Below are positions 1 to 5,996 of a DNA stretch of 6,055 nucleotides, piece after piece. A program made the position numbers and the translations under genes. Positions within the stretch are counted from its first letter, which is position 1. The number at the start of each line of letters is the position of its first letter. The notes under the pieces were generated by a model. That model searched no databases. It worked only from the letters and a program-made list of their open reading frames with translations, and was not told where the DNA came from. This DNA is from Paraprevotella sp. (lineage in GTDB: Bacteria; Bacteroidota; Bacteroidia; Bacteroidales; Bacteroidaceae): NCBI GenBank assembly GCA_021205005.1, contig JAJPYK010000071.1:1-6055 (forward strand). The letters are read 5' to 3'.

Positions 1-428
1 GTTCCTATCTGTTTCCTGTACATACAGATAGTCTTCAAGAACGTATGTCCTATATAGCAGAGAGTTTTTGGAAAAGGAAACTTTCGGCCGCCCCCGTTGT
101 AGTCGGTCGCGATTTCAGGGATAAGCGTGTTTCGGCGGTTTCTGGTCTGGTGAGCGGATCAGGTAAGGTCTCTTTCTTGATATTGGCAGACGACCGATGG
201 AACGGGATGATAAGTAAGGTACATGCCAATGTGGATTATTTATATGTATGTCGCGGATTTCGTGGTCGTTTATCAAGACTTTCCCGACTGTTTCGTCCTG
301 GCTGTGTGGTATTAGATGCTTCTTTATGGAAATACGATAGTAAGCGTTATATTCAAGAATGTCGGACATTGGGATGGAATTACTATGATATGGAAGTGCT
401 AGGAGCGTTAAAAGTTGCTTTATATTGA
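1..428 (+). CDS. comEC: ComEC/Rec2-family DNA uptake channel protein, C-terminal part (5' end outside window)
   Basis: The reading frame is open from base 3 and ends at TGA 426-428, giving about 141 residues. The gene enters from the left, so the ATG at 45 is internal and not the start. ComEC forms the inner-membrane channel that takes up single-stranded DNA in natural transformation. The membrane-spanning competence domain lies outside the window. The visible part is the soluble tail typical of Bacteroidales ComEC: a hydrophobic strand (VSFLILADD), a basic stretch rich in Arg and Leu, then a VVLDASL strand and a closing GALKVALY. It resembles the distal end of the metallo-hydrolase-like tail, but no metal-binding motif is visible. 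The call rests on resemblance to Bacteroides ComEC C-termini and on nrnA following directly. The nrnA promoter overlaps the stop codon, and no terminator lies between them, so read-through into nrnA is possible. Confidence 0.75.
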   Translation, partial: SYLFPVHTDSLQERMSYIAESFWKRKLSAAPVVVGRDFRDKRVSAVSGLVSGSGKVSFLILADDRWNGMISKVHANVDYLYVCRGFRGRLSRLSRLFRPGCVVLDASLWKYDSKRYIQECRTLGWNYYDMEVLGALKVALY

Positions 429-457
429 TGAGCGGTATGCTTTTTATCGTAACTTTG
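425..457 (+). promoter_or_regulatory. Bacteroides-type promoter for nrnA
   Basis: TTG at 425-427 and TAACTTTG at 450-457 match the Bacteroides sigma-factor consensus (TTG about 19-21 bp before TAnnTTTG). The -7 element is a perfect match and the spacer is 22 bp, slightly long. Transcription would begin near 462-465, leaving a leader of about 22 nt before the nrnA ATG at 487. The upstream element overlaps the comEC stop codon. Inferred from consensus only. Confidence 0.6.
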
Positions 458-486
458 TAGAATAAAAACCGTAATACGATTTTCTT

Positions 487-1521
487 ATGTTGAATAATTT
501 CTTGTCCGGGACTGACGTACAGAGTTTAAGCACGTTGCTGGATGAGGCACACCATATTATAATCACTTGTCATGTTTCGCCCGATGGTGACGCCATGGGG
601 GCGGTATTAGCTTTTTCCCATTTTCTTTGGCGAAAAGGGAAAGACGCTACTCCTGTCGTACCTAATATATTTCCGGATTTCCTAAGATGGATGCCGGGAG
701 CGGACCGCGTGTTGATTTATGATAAACATGAAGAGGAAGTCGCTCCGTTGTTGAAGACGGCAGATCTGTTCATTTGTTTGGATTTTAATGCTCCTGATAG
801 TCTGTTGGGCTTGAAAGATCCGATCGTAAGTTCCGAGGCGCCCAAGATCATGATCGATCATCATTTGGATCCTGCAAATTTCTGCAATTGGTCTGTTTCC
901 CGTCAGGATATGAGTTCTACTTGTGAACTGCTCTTTCGGATTTTGGTTCAGTTGGACGGATTAGAACCGATGACGTATGAGGAGGCCACTTGTTTGTATA
1001 CCGGTATGATGACGGATACGGGATGTTTCTCCTATAATTCCAATCGCAGTGAGATCTATTATATCGTAGGTCAATTGCTGACGAAAGGCATAGACAAGGA
1101 TAAGATTTACAGGAATGTTTTTTTCAATTACTCGGCCGATCGTTTCCGTTTGTTAGGCTATATGCTTTATGTCAAGCTGGAACTTTTTCCCGAATATCAC
1201 GCTTCGTTGATGACGCTTACACGAGTCGAACAGAAGAAGTTTTCTCATAGAAAGGGAGATACGGAAGGTTTTGTAAACATCCCTCTTCAGATTCGTAAGA
1301 TGAAGTTATCCATATTTTTGCGTGAAGATACGGAGCGTGATGTCATTCGTGTATCCACACGTTCTGTCGATGACTTCCCTTGTAACCGTATGGCGGCAGA
1401 GTTCTTTCACGGTGGAGGGCATTTGAATGCGGCCGGGGGAGAGTTGGCGTGCAGTATGGAAGAAGCCGTAGAGATAGTGAGAAAGGCTTTGAAGAAATAC
1501 ACGGCCTTGCTCGCAAAATAA
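487..1521 (+). CDS. nrnA: DHH/DHHA1 phosphoesterase, NrnA-like (oligoribonuclease / pAp phosphatase)
   Basis: This 344-residue protein has the usual NrnA length. Family members are cytoplasmic Mn-dependent enzymes that degrade 2-5 nt RNA fragments and dephosphorylate 3'-phosphoadenosine 5'-phosphate (pAp) to AMP. The N-terminal DHH domain holds the metal ligands: H29 and D33/D35 in HVSPDGDA, D99 in CLDFN, the DHH triad 124-126 (MIDHH) and D177 in MMTDTG. The C-terminal DHHA1 domain ends with the substrate-binding GGGH motif at 309-312 (FHGGGHLNAAGG). All key residues are intact. The ATG at 487 is chosen because the domain begins a few residues later and a good promoter lies just upstream; no clear Shine-Dalgarno sequence is seen, which is normal for Bacteroides. 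Related DHH-DHHA1 enzymes hydrolyse cyclic dinucleotides, so exact substrate preference is inferred. The DUF4827 gene follows after 34 bp. Confidence 0.9.
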   Translation: MLNNFLSGTDVQSLSTLLDEAHHIIITCHVSPDGDAMGAVLAFSHFLWRKGKDATPVVPNIFPDFLRWMPGADRVLIYDKHEEEVAPLLKTADLFICLDFNAPDSLLGLKDPIVSSEAPKIMIDHHLDPANFCNWSVSRQDMSSTCELLFRILVQLDGLEPMTYEEATCLYTGMMTDTGCFSYNSNRSEIYYIVGQLLTKGIDKDKIYRNVFFNYSADRFRLLGYMLYVKLELFPEYHASLMTLTRVEQKKFSHRKGDTEGFVNIPLQIRKMKLSIFLREDTERDVIRVSTRSVDDFPCNRMAAEFFHGGGHLNAAGGELACSMEEAVEIVRKALKKYTALLAK

Positions 1522-1555
1522 ATAAAAGCAGATAAAATCGGAAGGATAGAACAAT

Positions 1556-2254
1556 ATGAAAAAGATCATTTACATTTTAGCGGTTTTGTTGTGTGTCGGA
1601 TGGGGCTTGCAGAGCTGCGATAAAGGAGAAACTTATGCCGAGCAGCTGCAGAAGGAACGTGATGCGATTTCCGCATTCTTGAATCGCGATGTGGTGATTC
1701 GCTCCAGTGACGGCGCGGAATTGATTCGTGTGGGTAAGATCAATACCATTTCGGAAAGTACGTTTTATGCACAAGACAGTACGACAAATTTGGATAGAAA
1801 CGAATATGTGGTTTTCGATAACACCGGAGTTTACATGCAGATTGTCCGTAAGGGAGTAGGTGAGAAACTGAAGAGCGGACAACAAAAGCGCATCATTTGT
1901 CGCTATACGGAATTCAATATATTAAGAGATTCCGTACAGACTACGAATAACTCGTCTTATTGGTTGACCACTCCGGACATTATGGATGTGACCAATACTT
2001 ATGGTACTTTCAATGCTTCGTTCAATACTTCTATAAACGGGGGAGGAGTGATGTACCGTTACTATGGTTCTACCGCAGTGCCTGCGGGCTGGTTGGTTCC
2101 GTTGACTTATATTAATATCGGGCGTCAGGTGACAGCCGATGAGGAGATAGCTAAAGTACGTTTGATTGTGCCACATTCCCAAGGACATAGCGATGCGTCG
2201 TCGAACGTGTACCCTTGTTTCTATGAAATTACTTATGAAGAGATGCGCAATTAG
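1556..2254 (+). CDS. DUF4827 lipoprotein with FKBP-like fold
   Basis: This 232-residue protein begins with a lipoprotein signal peptide: lysines at 2-3, a hydrophobic core at 4-18 and lipobox L-Q-S-C with C21 as the predicted lipidated residue. It is therefore expected to be membrane-anchored in the envelope. I recognise it as DUF4827. The body reads like a divergent FKBP-type prolyl isomerase: GVYMQIVRKGVGEKLKSGQ (91-109) matches the entry strands, GTFNAS (150-155) sits where FKBP has FDSS, VPAGW (175-179) keeps the active-site Trp at 179, and KVRLIVPHSQG...YPCFYEITYEEM (200-230) matches the last strands. Asn153 replaces the usual Asp, so isomerase activity is uncertain and a chaperone or binding role is possible. 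A purine-rich GGAAGGA at 1540-1546 precedes ATG 1556. Spacing suggests co-transcription with nrnA. The stop codon overlaps that of convergent hemW. Confidence 0.8.
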   Translation: MKKIIYILAVLLCVGWGLQSCDKGETYAEQLQKERDAISAFLNRDVVIRSSDGAELIRVGKINTISESTFYAQDSTTNLDRNEYVVFDNTGVYMQIVRKGVGEKLKSGQQKRIICRYTEFNILRDSVQTTNNSSYWLTTPDIMDVTNTYGTFNASFNTSINGGGVMYRYYGSTAVPAGWLVPLTYINIGRQVTADEEIAKVRLIVPHSQGHSDASSNVYPCFYEITYEEMRN

Positions 2255-3441
2255 TCTTCTACATAGAGCAAGTCACTCATAATACCGTCGGACAGGAAAA
2301 GACCTTGTCGGGTAAGATGGAGCAAACCTTCTGCGGTTTGCTCTTTTTTATGACTGATTTCGAGCAGTCGCCTTTTTATATAAGGAGCTGCCGATTGTAG
2401 GCAGTAGGCGTACAGCTTGTCGCCAAAGCGCAGTCTTAGCTTATGTAAGTCAAGACCTTCAGATGTACGTAGAGCCGTAATAATGCATTCGTTATATTGT
2501 TCTTGTATCGTCAATTCTTCTTTTCTGATCCAAGATGCGTGGATGAAGTCCTCCGAACGCCTGCATTTTCCTACCTTATTAATATATAGGTTCAAGTCCG
2601 GCAGATTCCATTGACGGTTCTTTCCGTCGAAAGAATGGGCCGATGGTCCGCATCCCAAATACGGAATGCCTTTCCAATAACTGGTATTGTGGCGGGAGCG
2701 GAATCCCGGTAATGCGAAAGTGGATATTTCATAATGTTCGAATCCCGCGGATTGAAGTCGGTCGATAAGTAAGTCGAACATGTTGAGACTGAGTTCGTCG
2801 TTCGCTTCTTCCACCAGATGTTTGCTGCGCATTTCCCACAAACGGGTATGCTCTTCATAAATGAGCGCATAGGCCGAGAGATTCTGTACGTGCAGTGATG
2901 TCGCTTGCGCGATGTCTTTTTCCCATTCGTGTAAGGTTTGTCCGGGCAGACCGTAAATCAAGTCTATGCTGATATTGTCGAATCCGGCTTCTTGGCACGC
3001 ACGGACTGCTTCAATGGCTTGTTCTCCGCAGTGGCGTCGGTGCAGCAGACGCAATTTTTCGTTATCGAAGGTTTGTATGCCCATACTCAGTCTGTTTATA
3101 GGCCATTGTTTGAGTTCCAGAATTTTTTGACCGGACAAATCATCCGGGTTGGTTTCAAGCGTGATTTCGGCGTTCTCGGCTATCGGATAAGTCCGAAGGA
3201 TTGCATCAAAGAGGTCTTGAAGCAAGTTTGTTTTCAATAGGGACGGCGTACCTCCTCCGATATAGACGGTCTCGATAGAGGGAAGACGTCCTTCGGTCTC
3301 CAAGTACGACGCTCTCCACTGAATTTCGTTGATCAATGCTTGGATATATGCTATGCTTTTTTCTCTCCATGTGGTGGAATAGAAGTCACAATAGATGCAG
3401 CGAGTGCTGCAAAAGGGGATATGCAAATAAATGCCGGCCAT
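2251..3441 (-). CDS. hemW: Radical SAM family haem chaperone HemW
   Basis: This 396-residue protein has the usual HemW length. HemW is a radical SAM protein that binds haem and hands it to target proteins; it was long annotated as coproporphyrinogen III oxidase. The cluster motif C11-x3-C15-x2-C18 lies at the N-terminus and is followed by D19-F20, lacking the fourth cysteine of true HemN. GGGTPS (62-67), ETNPDD (96-101), MGIQTF (120-125) and DLIYGLPGQT (160-169) are the SAM-barrel motifs. H251-N-T-S-Y-W256 is the HNxxYW haem-binding motif that marks HemW. The C-terminal winged-helix part ends with GLLHLTRQGLFLSDGIMSDLL. The start matches the family N-terminus (AGIYLHIPFC). Residues 365-374 are encoded by DNA that forms a terminator for the opposing transcript. 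I see no obvious terminator for hemW itself downstream, within the DUF4827 gene. Confidence 0.93.
   Translation of the reverse strand: MAGIYLHIPFCSTRCIYCDFYSTTWREKSIAYIQALINEIQWRASYLETEGRLPSIETVYIGGGTPSLLKTNLLQDLFDAILRTYPIAENAEITLETNPDDLSGQKILELKQWPINRLSMGIQTFDNEKLRLLHRRHCGEQAIEAVRACQEAGFDNISIDLIYGLPGQTLHEWEKDIAQATSLHVQNLSAYALIYEEHTRLWEMRSKHLVEEANDELSLNMFDLLIDRLQSAGFEHYEISTFALPGFRSRHNTSYWKGIPYLGCGPSAHSFDGKNRQWNLPDLNLYINKVGKCRRSEDFIHASWIRKEELTIQEQYNECIITALRTSEGLDLHKLRLRFGDKLYAYCLQSAAPYIKRRLLEISHKKEQTAEGLLHLTRQGLFLSDGIMSDLLYVED
2320..2349 (+). terminator. Intrinsic terminator for nrnA-DUF4827 transcript, inside hemW
   Basis: GAGCAAACC (2320-2328) and GGTTTGCTC (2335-2343) form a perfect 9-bp stem with a 6-nt loop, followed at once by six T residues (2344-2349). 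This is a textbook intrinsic terminator for rightward transcription, 66 nt past the DUF4827 stop. It lies fully within hemW, where it encodes residues 365-374 (KKEQTAEGLL); the T-run is read on the other strand as two AAA lysine codons. No T-run follows the hairpin in the leftward direction, so it should not stop hemW transcription. Confidence 0.8.
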
Positions 3442-3495
3442 ATTAAAAGTACTGATGTCTGTCTGATTTACTTATGCCACAATTCTATGTGGTAT

Positions 3496-3636
3496 CTATT
3501 TTCTCAAGTCTGCCCCAAAAATAACCATTTCTTGCCATAGTTCAATCATCTGATGGCAGTCATTCTCAATGTTCCAGAGATTTTCTTCCGTTTTATTGTT
3601 TTCTTTTTGTTTGCCACCCCTTGCTATGATGGCAGG
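3496..3636 (-). other. Short open frame upstream of hemW, doubtful gene or remnant
   Basis: On the minus strand a frame of 46 codons runs from just after a TAG (complement of 3637-3639) to a TAG (complement of 3496-3498). Its translation looks protein-like: a polar Lys/Glu/Asn segment, then ENDCHQMIELWQEM and VIFGADLRK. There is no ATG, GTG or TTG near its beginning; the first ATG (complement of 3547-3549) leaves only 17 codons. The inferred hemW -7 element lies inside it. I do not recognise it. It may be chance, a gene remnant, or a very short leader peptide. Confidence 0.15.
3516..3545 (-). promoter_or_regulatory. Bacteroides-type promoter for hemW
   Basis: On the minus strand, TTG (complement of 3543-3545) is followed after 19 bp by TATTTTTG (complement of 3516-3523), a full match to TAnnTTTG with ideal spacing. 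Transcription would start near 3508-3511, giving hemW a leader of about 67-70 nt. No competing TAnnTTTG was found nearer to the hemW ATG. Inferred from consensus only. Confidence 0.6.
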
Positions 3637-3692
3637 CTATGAAAAGGTGTGCTTGAATCCGACGGGGTTACATGAAAGCCGTTTCTTTTTGT

Positions 3693-3712
3693 ATTATGTT
3701 GAAAAACATAAT
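3693..3712. promoter_or_regulatory. Perfect 8-bp dyad, candidate activator site for fusA2
   Basis: ATTATGTT (3693-3700) and AACATAAT (3705-3712) are exact reverse complements around a GAAA spacer. The length and symmetry suit a dimeric CRP-family regulator. The centre (3702.5) lies about 60-66 bp upstream of the inferred fusA2 start site, the class I activator position. In Bacteroides thetaiotaomicron the CRP-family regulator Cur (BT4338) is reported to activate fusA2; assigning this dyad to Cur is inference, as I cannot check its binding motif. It has no T-run after it, which argues against a terminator. Confidence 0.5.
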
Positions 3713-3731
3713 TAACAATAGGCGGATTTTG

Positions 3732-3762
3732 TTGTCCGGATGGATTTTTATTGCTAAATTTC
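3732..3762 (+). promoter_or_regulatory. Bacteroides-type promoter for fusA2
   Basis: TTG at 3732-3734 is followed after 20 bp by TAAATTTC (3755-3762), which matches TAnnTTTG except for the last base. Transcription would begin near 3764-3769, leaving a leader of about 28-33 nt before ATG 3797. The imperfect -7 element fits a promoter that needs an activator, and a perfect dyad lies 19 bp upstream of the TTG. Confidence 0.5.
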
Positions 3763-3796
3763 GTGCCATTAAGTTGTTACCTTTAATTTTTACGGT

Positions 3797-5956
3797 ATGA
3801 AAGTTTATCAAACAGACGAGATTAAAAACATAGCCCTGTTGGGGAATGACGGTTCAGGTAAAACCACGCTTACGGAAGCTTTGCTTTATGAAGGCGGATT
3901 GATCAAGCGGAGAGGGCGTATTACGGCCAAGAATACTGTCAGCGATTATTTTCCGGTGGAGCAGGAGTACGGTTATTCTGTGTTTTCTACGGTATTTCAT
4001 GTGGAGTGGAACAATAAGAAACTGAATATCATAGATTGTCCGGGATCGGATGATTTTGTGGGAGCGGCCCTCACGGCTTTAAACGTAACCGATACGGCCG
4101 TATTGCTGCTAAACGGGCAGTACGGTGCGGAAGTCGGGACGCAAAATCATTCCCGCTATACTGAGAAGCTGGGTAAACCGGTAATCTTTCTCGTCAATCA
4201 ATTGGACGATGAACGGTGCGATTACGATGCCATATTGGAACAACTGACCTCTATCTACGGCAATAAAGTTGTGCCCGTGCAGTATCCGATCAAGACCGGT
4301 CCTGATTTTCATGAACTGATCGACGTATTGCTCATGAAGAAGTATTCTTGGGGAGCCGAAGGCGGAGAGCCTACGATAGAAGAGATTCCTGAGGAACAGA
4401 GGGAAAGAGCGATGGAAATGCACAAGACTTTGGTGGAAGCCGCGGCTGAAAATGATGAAACGCTGATGGAGAAATTCTTCGAGAGTGAGACATTGACCGA
4501 AGATGAAATGCGGGAAGGCATACGCAAAGGGCTGGCTGCGCGCGGGATGTTTCCCGTATTTTGCGTTTGTGCCGGCAAGGATATGGGCGTACGCCGGTTG
4601 ATGGAATTCTTGGGAAATGTCGTTCCTTTCGTCAGCGAGATGCCTAAGGTGCACAACACGCGAGGAATGGAAGTGAGCCCCGATCCGAACGGACCCACTT
4701 CGCTGTATTTCTTCAAGACGGGAGTGGAACCGCATATCGGAGAAGTGCAATACTTCAAAGTGATGAGCGGAAAGGTACACGAAGGGGATGACCTGAACAA
4801 TGCCGATCGCGGATCAAAGGAGCGGATGTCACAGTTGTTCGTCTGTGCGGGAGCCAATCGAATCAAAGTGGAAGAACTGGTGGCCGGCGACATCGGTTGC
4901 ACGGTCAAGCTGAAAGATGTGAAGACCGGCAACACCTTGAACGATAAGAACTGTGAGAATCGTTTCAATTTTATCAAATATCCGAACCCGAAGTACACTC
5001 GTGCGGTGAAAGCCGTGAATGAAGCAGAGACCGAGAAGATGATGAATGCCTTGAACCGTATGAGGGAAGAGGATCCTACTTGGATCGTGGAACAAAGCAA
5101 GGAGCTCCGTCAGATCCTGGTGCACGGGCAGGGCGAATTCCATCTTCGTACGTTGAAATGGCGTATGGAGAATAACGAGAAGATTGCCATCCGTTTCGAA
5201 GAGCCTCGCATACCTTATCGTGAGACTATTACGAAGGCGGCCCGTGCCGATTATCGGCATAAGAAACAGTCGGGCGGCGCCGGTCAGTTCGGCGAGGTGC
5301 ATTTGATTGTAGAACCGTATTATGAAGGTATGCCCGATCCTGACGTATATCGTTTCAACGGACAGGAGTTTCGCATCAGCGTGAGAAGCCAGGAAGAATT
5401 GCCTTTGGAATGGGGCGGCAAATTGGTTTTCATCAATTCAGTGGTGGGCGGAGCTATCGATGCCCGCTTCATGCCTGCCATATTAAAAGGAGTGATGCAG
5501 CGGATGGAGCGTGGACCGCTGACGGGTAGCTATGCCCGCGATGTACGTGTGATCGTGTATGACGGGAAGATGCATCCGGTGGATTCCAATGAAATCTCGT
5601 TCATGCTGGCCGGACGCAATGCGTTTAGTATGGCTTTCAAGGAGGCCGGTCCGAAGATTCTGGAACCTATTTACGATGTGGAAGTGTTTGTTCCCAGCGA
5701 TAAGATGGGCGACGTGATGAGCGACTTGCAGGGGCGTCGCGGCATGATTATGGGAATGACCAGTGAAAACGGTTACGAGAAGCTGGTGGCAAAGGTGCCT
5801 TTGAAAGAAATGTCGAACTATTGTACCTCATTAAGTTCCATTACCGGAGGACGAGCTTCTTTCATCATGTCGTTTGCCAGCTACGAACTTGTGCCGGCCG
5901 ACGTGCAAGAGAAGCTGATCAAGGAATTCGAAGCTCAACAGGAAAAAGAAGATTGA
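3797..5956 (+). CDS. fusA2: EF-G paralogue with degenerate GTPase motifs (EF-G2 / FusA2 type)
   Basis: This 719-residue protein has full EF-G length with all domains: G domain with G' insert (about 1-285), domain II (about 295-385), domain III (about 400-470), domain IV (about 475-620) and domain V (about 622-700). The P-loop GNDGSGKT (16-23) keeps the Lys and Thr but has Gly19 in place of the Asp of canonical AHIDAGKT. Switch I reads EYGYSVF (57-63) instead of ERGITIT. The G3 motif is DCPGSDDF, with Ser84 in place of the catalytic His, and G4 is NQLD (134-137) in place of NKxD. Domain IV keeps QSGGAGQFG (491-499) and the tip loop MHPVDS (592-597) with His593, so ribosomal translocation function should persist. 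It matches the B. thetaiotaomicron EF-G2 type, reported to promote translocation without GTP hydrolysis during carbon starvation. It is not the housekeeping EF-G, nor, as far as I can tell, a tetracycline ribosomal protection protein. It is monocistronic, with its own promoter and terminator. Confidence 0.88.
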   Translation: MKVYQTDEIKNIALLGNDGSGKTTLTEALLYEGGLIKRRGRITAKNTVSDYFPVEQEYGYSVFSTVFHVEWNNKKLNIIDCPGSDDFVGAALTALNVTDTAVLLLNGQYGAEVGTQNHSRYTEKLGKPVIFLVNQLDDERCDYDAILEQLTSIYGNKVVPVQYPIKTGPDFHELIDVLLMKKYSWGAEGGEPTIEEIPEEQRERAMEMHKTLVEAAAENDETLMEKFFESETLTEDEMREGIRKGLAARGMFPVFCVCAGKDMGVRRLMEFLGNVVPFVSEMPKVHNTRGMEVSPDPNGPTSLYFFKTGVEPHIGEVQYFKVMSGKVHEGDDLNNADRGSKERMSQLFVCAGANRIKVEELVAGDIGCTVKLKDVKTGNTLNDKNCENRFNFIKYPNPKYTRAVKAVNEAETEKMMNALNRMREEDPTWIVEQSKELRQILVHGQGEFHLRTLKWRMENNEKIAIRFEEPRIPYRETITKAARADYRHKKQSGGAGQFGEVHLIVEPYYEGMPDPDVYRFNGQEFRISVRSQEELPLEWGGKLVFINSVVGGAIDARFMPAILKGVMQRMERGPLTGSYARDVRVIVYDGKMHPVDSNEISFMLAGRNAFSMAFKEAGPKILEPIYDVEVFVPSDKMGDVMSDLQGRRGMIMGMTSENGYEKLVAKVPLKEMSNYCTSLSSITGGRASFIMSFASYELVPADVQEKLIKEFEAQQEKED

Positions 5957-5963
5957 ACAAGGG

Positions 5964-5996
5964 AGGTTGTGTCAAAACGTTGGCACAACCTTTTTT
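5964..5996 (+). terminator. Intrinsic terminator of fusA2
   Basis: AGGTTGTG (5964-5971) pairs perfectly with CACAACCT (5984-5991). The stem extends inward through a T-G wobble and three more pairs (5973-5975 with 5980-5982) to a 4-nt loop (5976-5979). Six T residues (5991-5996) follow. It begins 8 nt after the fusA2 stop codon and is a strong candidate for the transcript end. Confidence 0.88.

Larger units (their letters stand above)
3442..3796. other. Divergent intergenic region between hemW and fusA2 (355 bp)
   Basis: The region is AT-rich and contains the leftward hemW promoter (3516-3545), a perfect dyad (3693-3712) and the rightward fusA2 promoter (3732-3762), each listed separately. 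It also holds two similar blocks, TTGCCA...TGATGGCAG, at 3532-3559 and 3611-3635, and a short minus-strand open frame (3496-3636). I see no tRNA, known riboswitch or intrinsic terminator. The stretch 3640-3690 shows nothing I can name. Confidence 0.7.

Noticed and set aside
45..47. ATG at 45 as the start of a small separate gene
   Set aside because: The frame is open upstream to the window edge and the protein reads as a ComEC tail, so this Met is internal.
3340..3540. Plus-strand open frame of 66 codons running out of hemW antisense into the intergenic region
   Set aside because: Most of it is antisense to the hemW 5' end, and it has no promoter or recognisable motif.
3627..3635. 9-bp direct repeat TGATGGCAG (also at 3551-3559) as an insertion target-site duplication
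   Set aside because: The 67 bp between the copies hold no transposase or terminal inverted repeats.
3640..3680. Possible tRNA T-arm or riboswitch (GCTTGAATCC followed by a GGGG run)
   Set aside because: No pairing T-stem, anticodon arm or acceptor stem can be drawn, and no conserved riboswitch core is visible.
3784..3791. TAATTTTT as the fusA2 -7 element
   Set aside because: It would start transcription at or after the start codon and has no TTG at the right distance; the element at 3755-3762 fits better.
4109..5302. Long minus-strand open frames (4109-4780, 4309-5100, 4829-5302)
   Set aside because: They lie antisense within fusA2, their translations have no recognisable domain, and they overlap each other; they are shadows of the GC-richer codon use of that gene.
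3797..5956. Tetracycline resistance ribosomal protection protein (TetQ-like)
   Set aside because: The protein is longer (719 residues), its GTPase motifs are degenerate, and it sits in a stable-looking chromosomal context without mobile genes.
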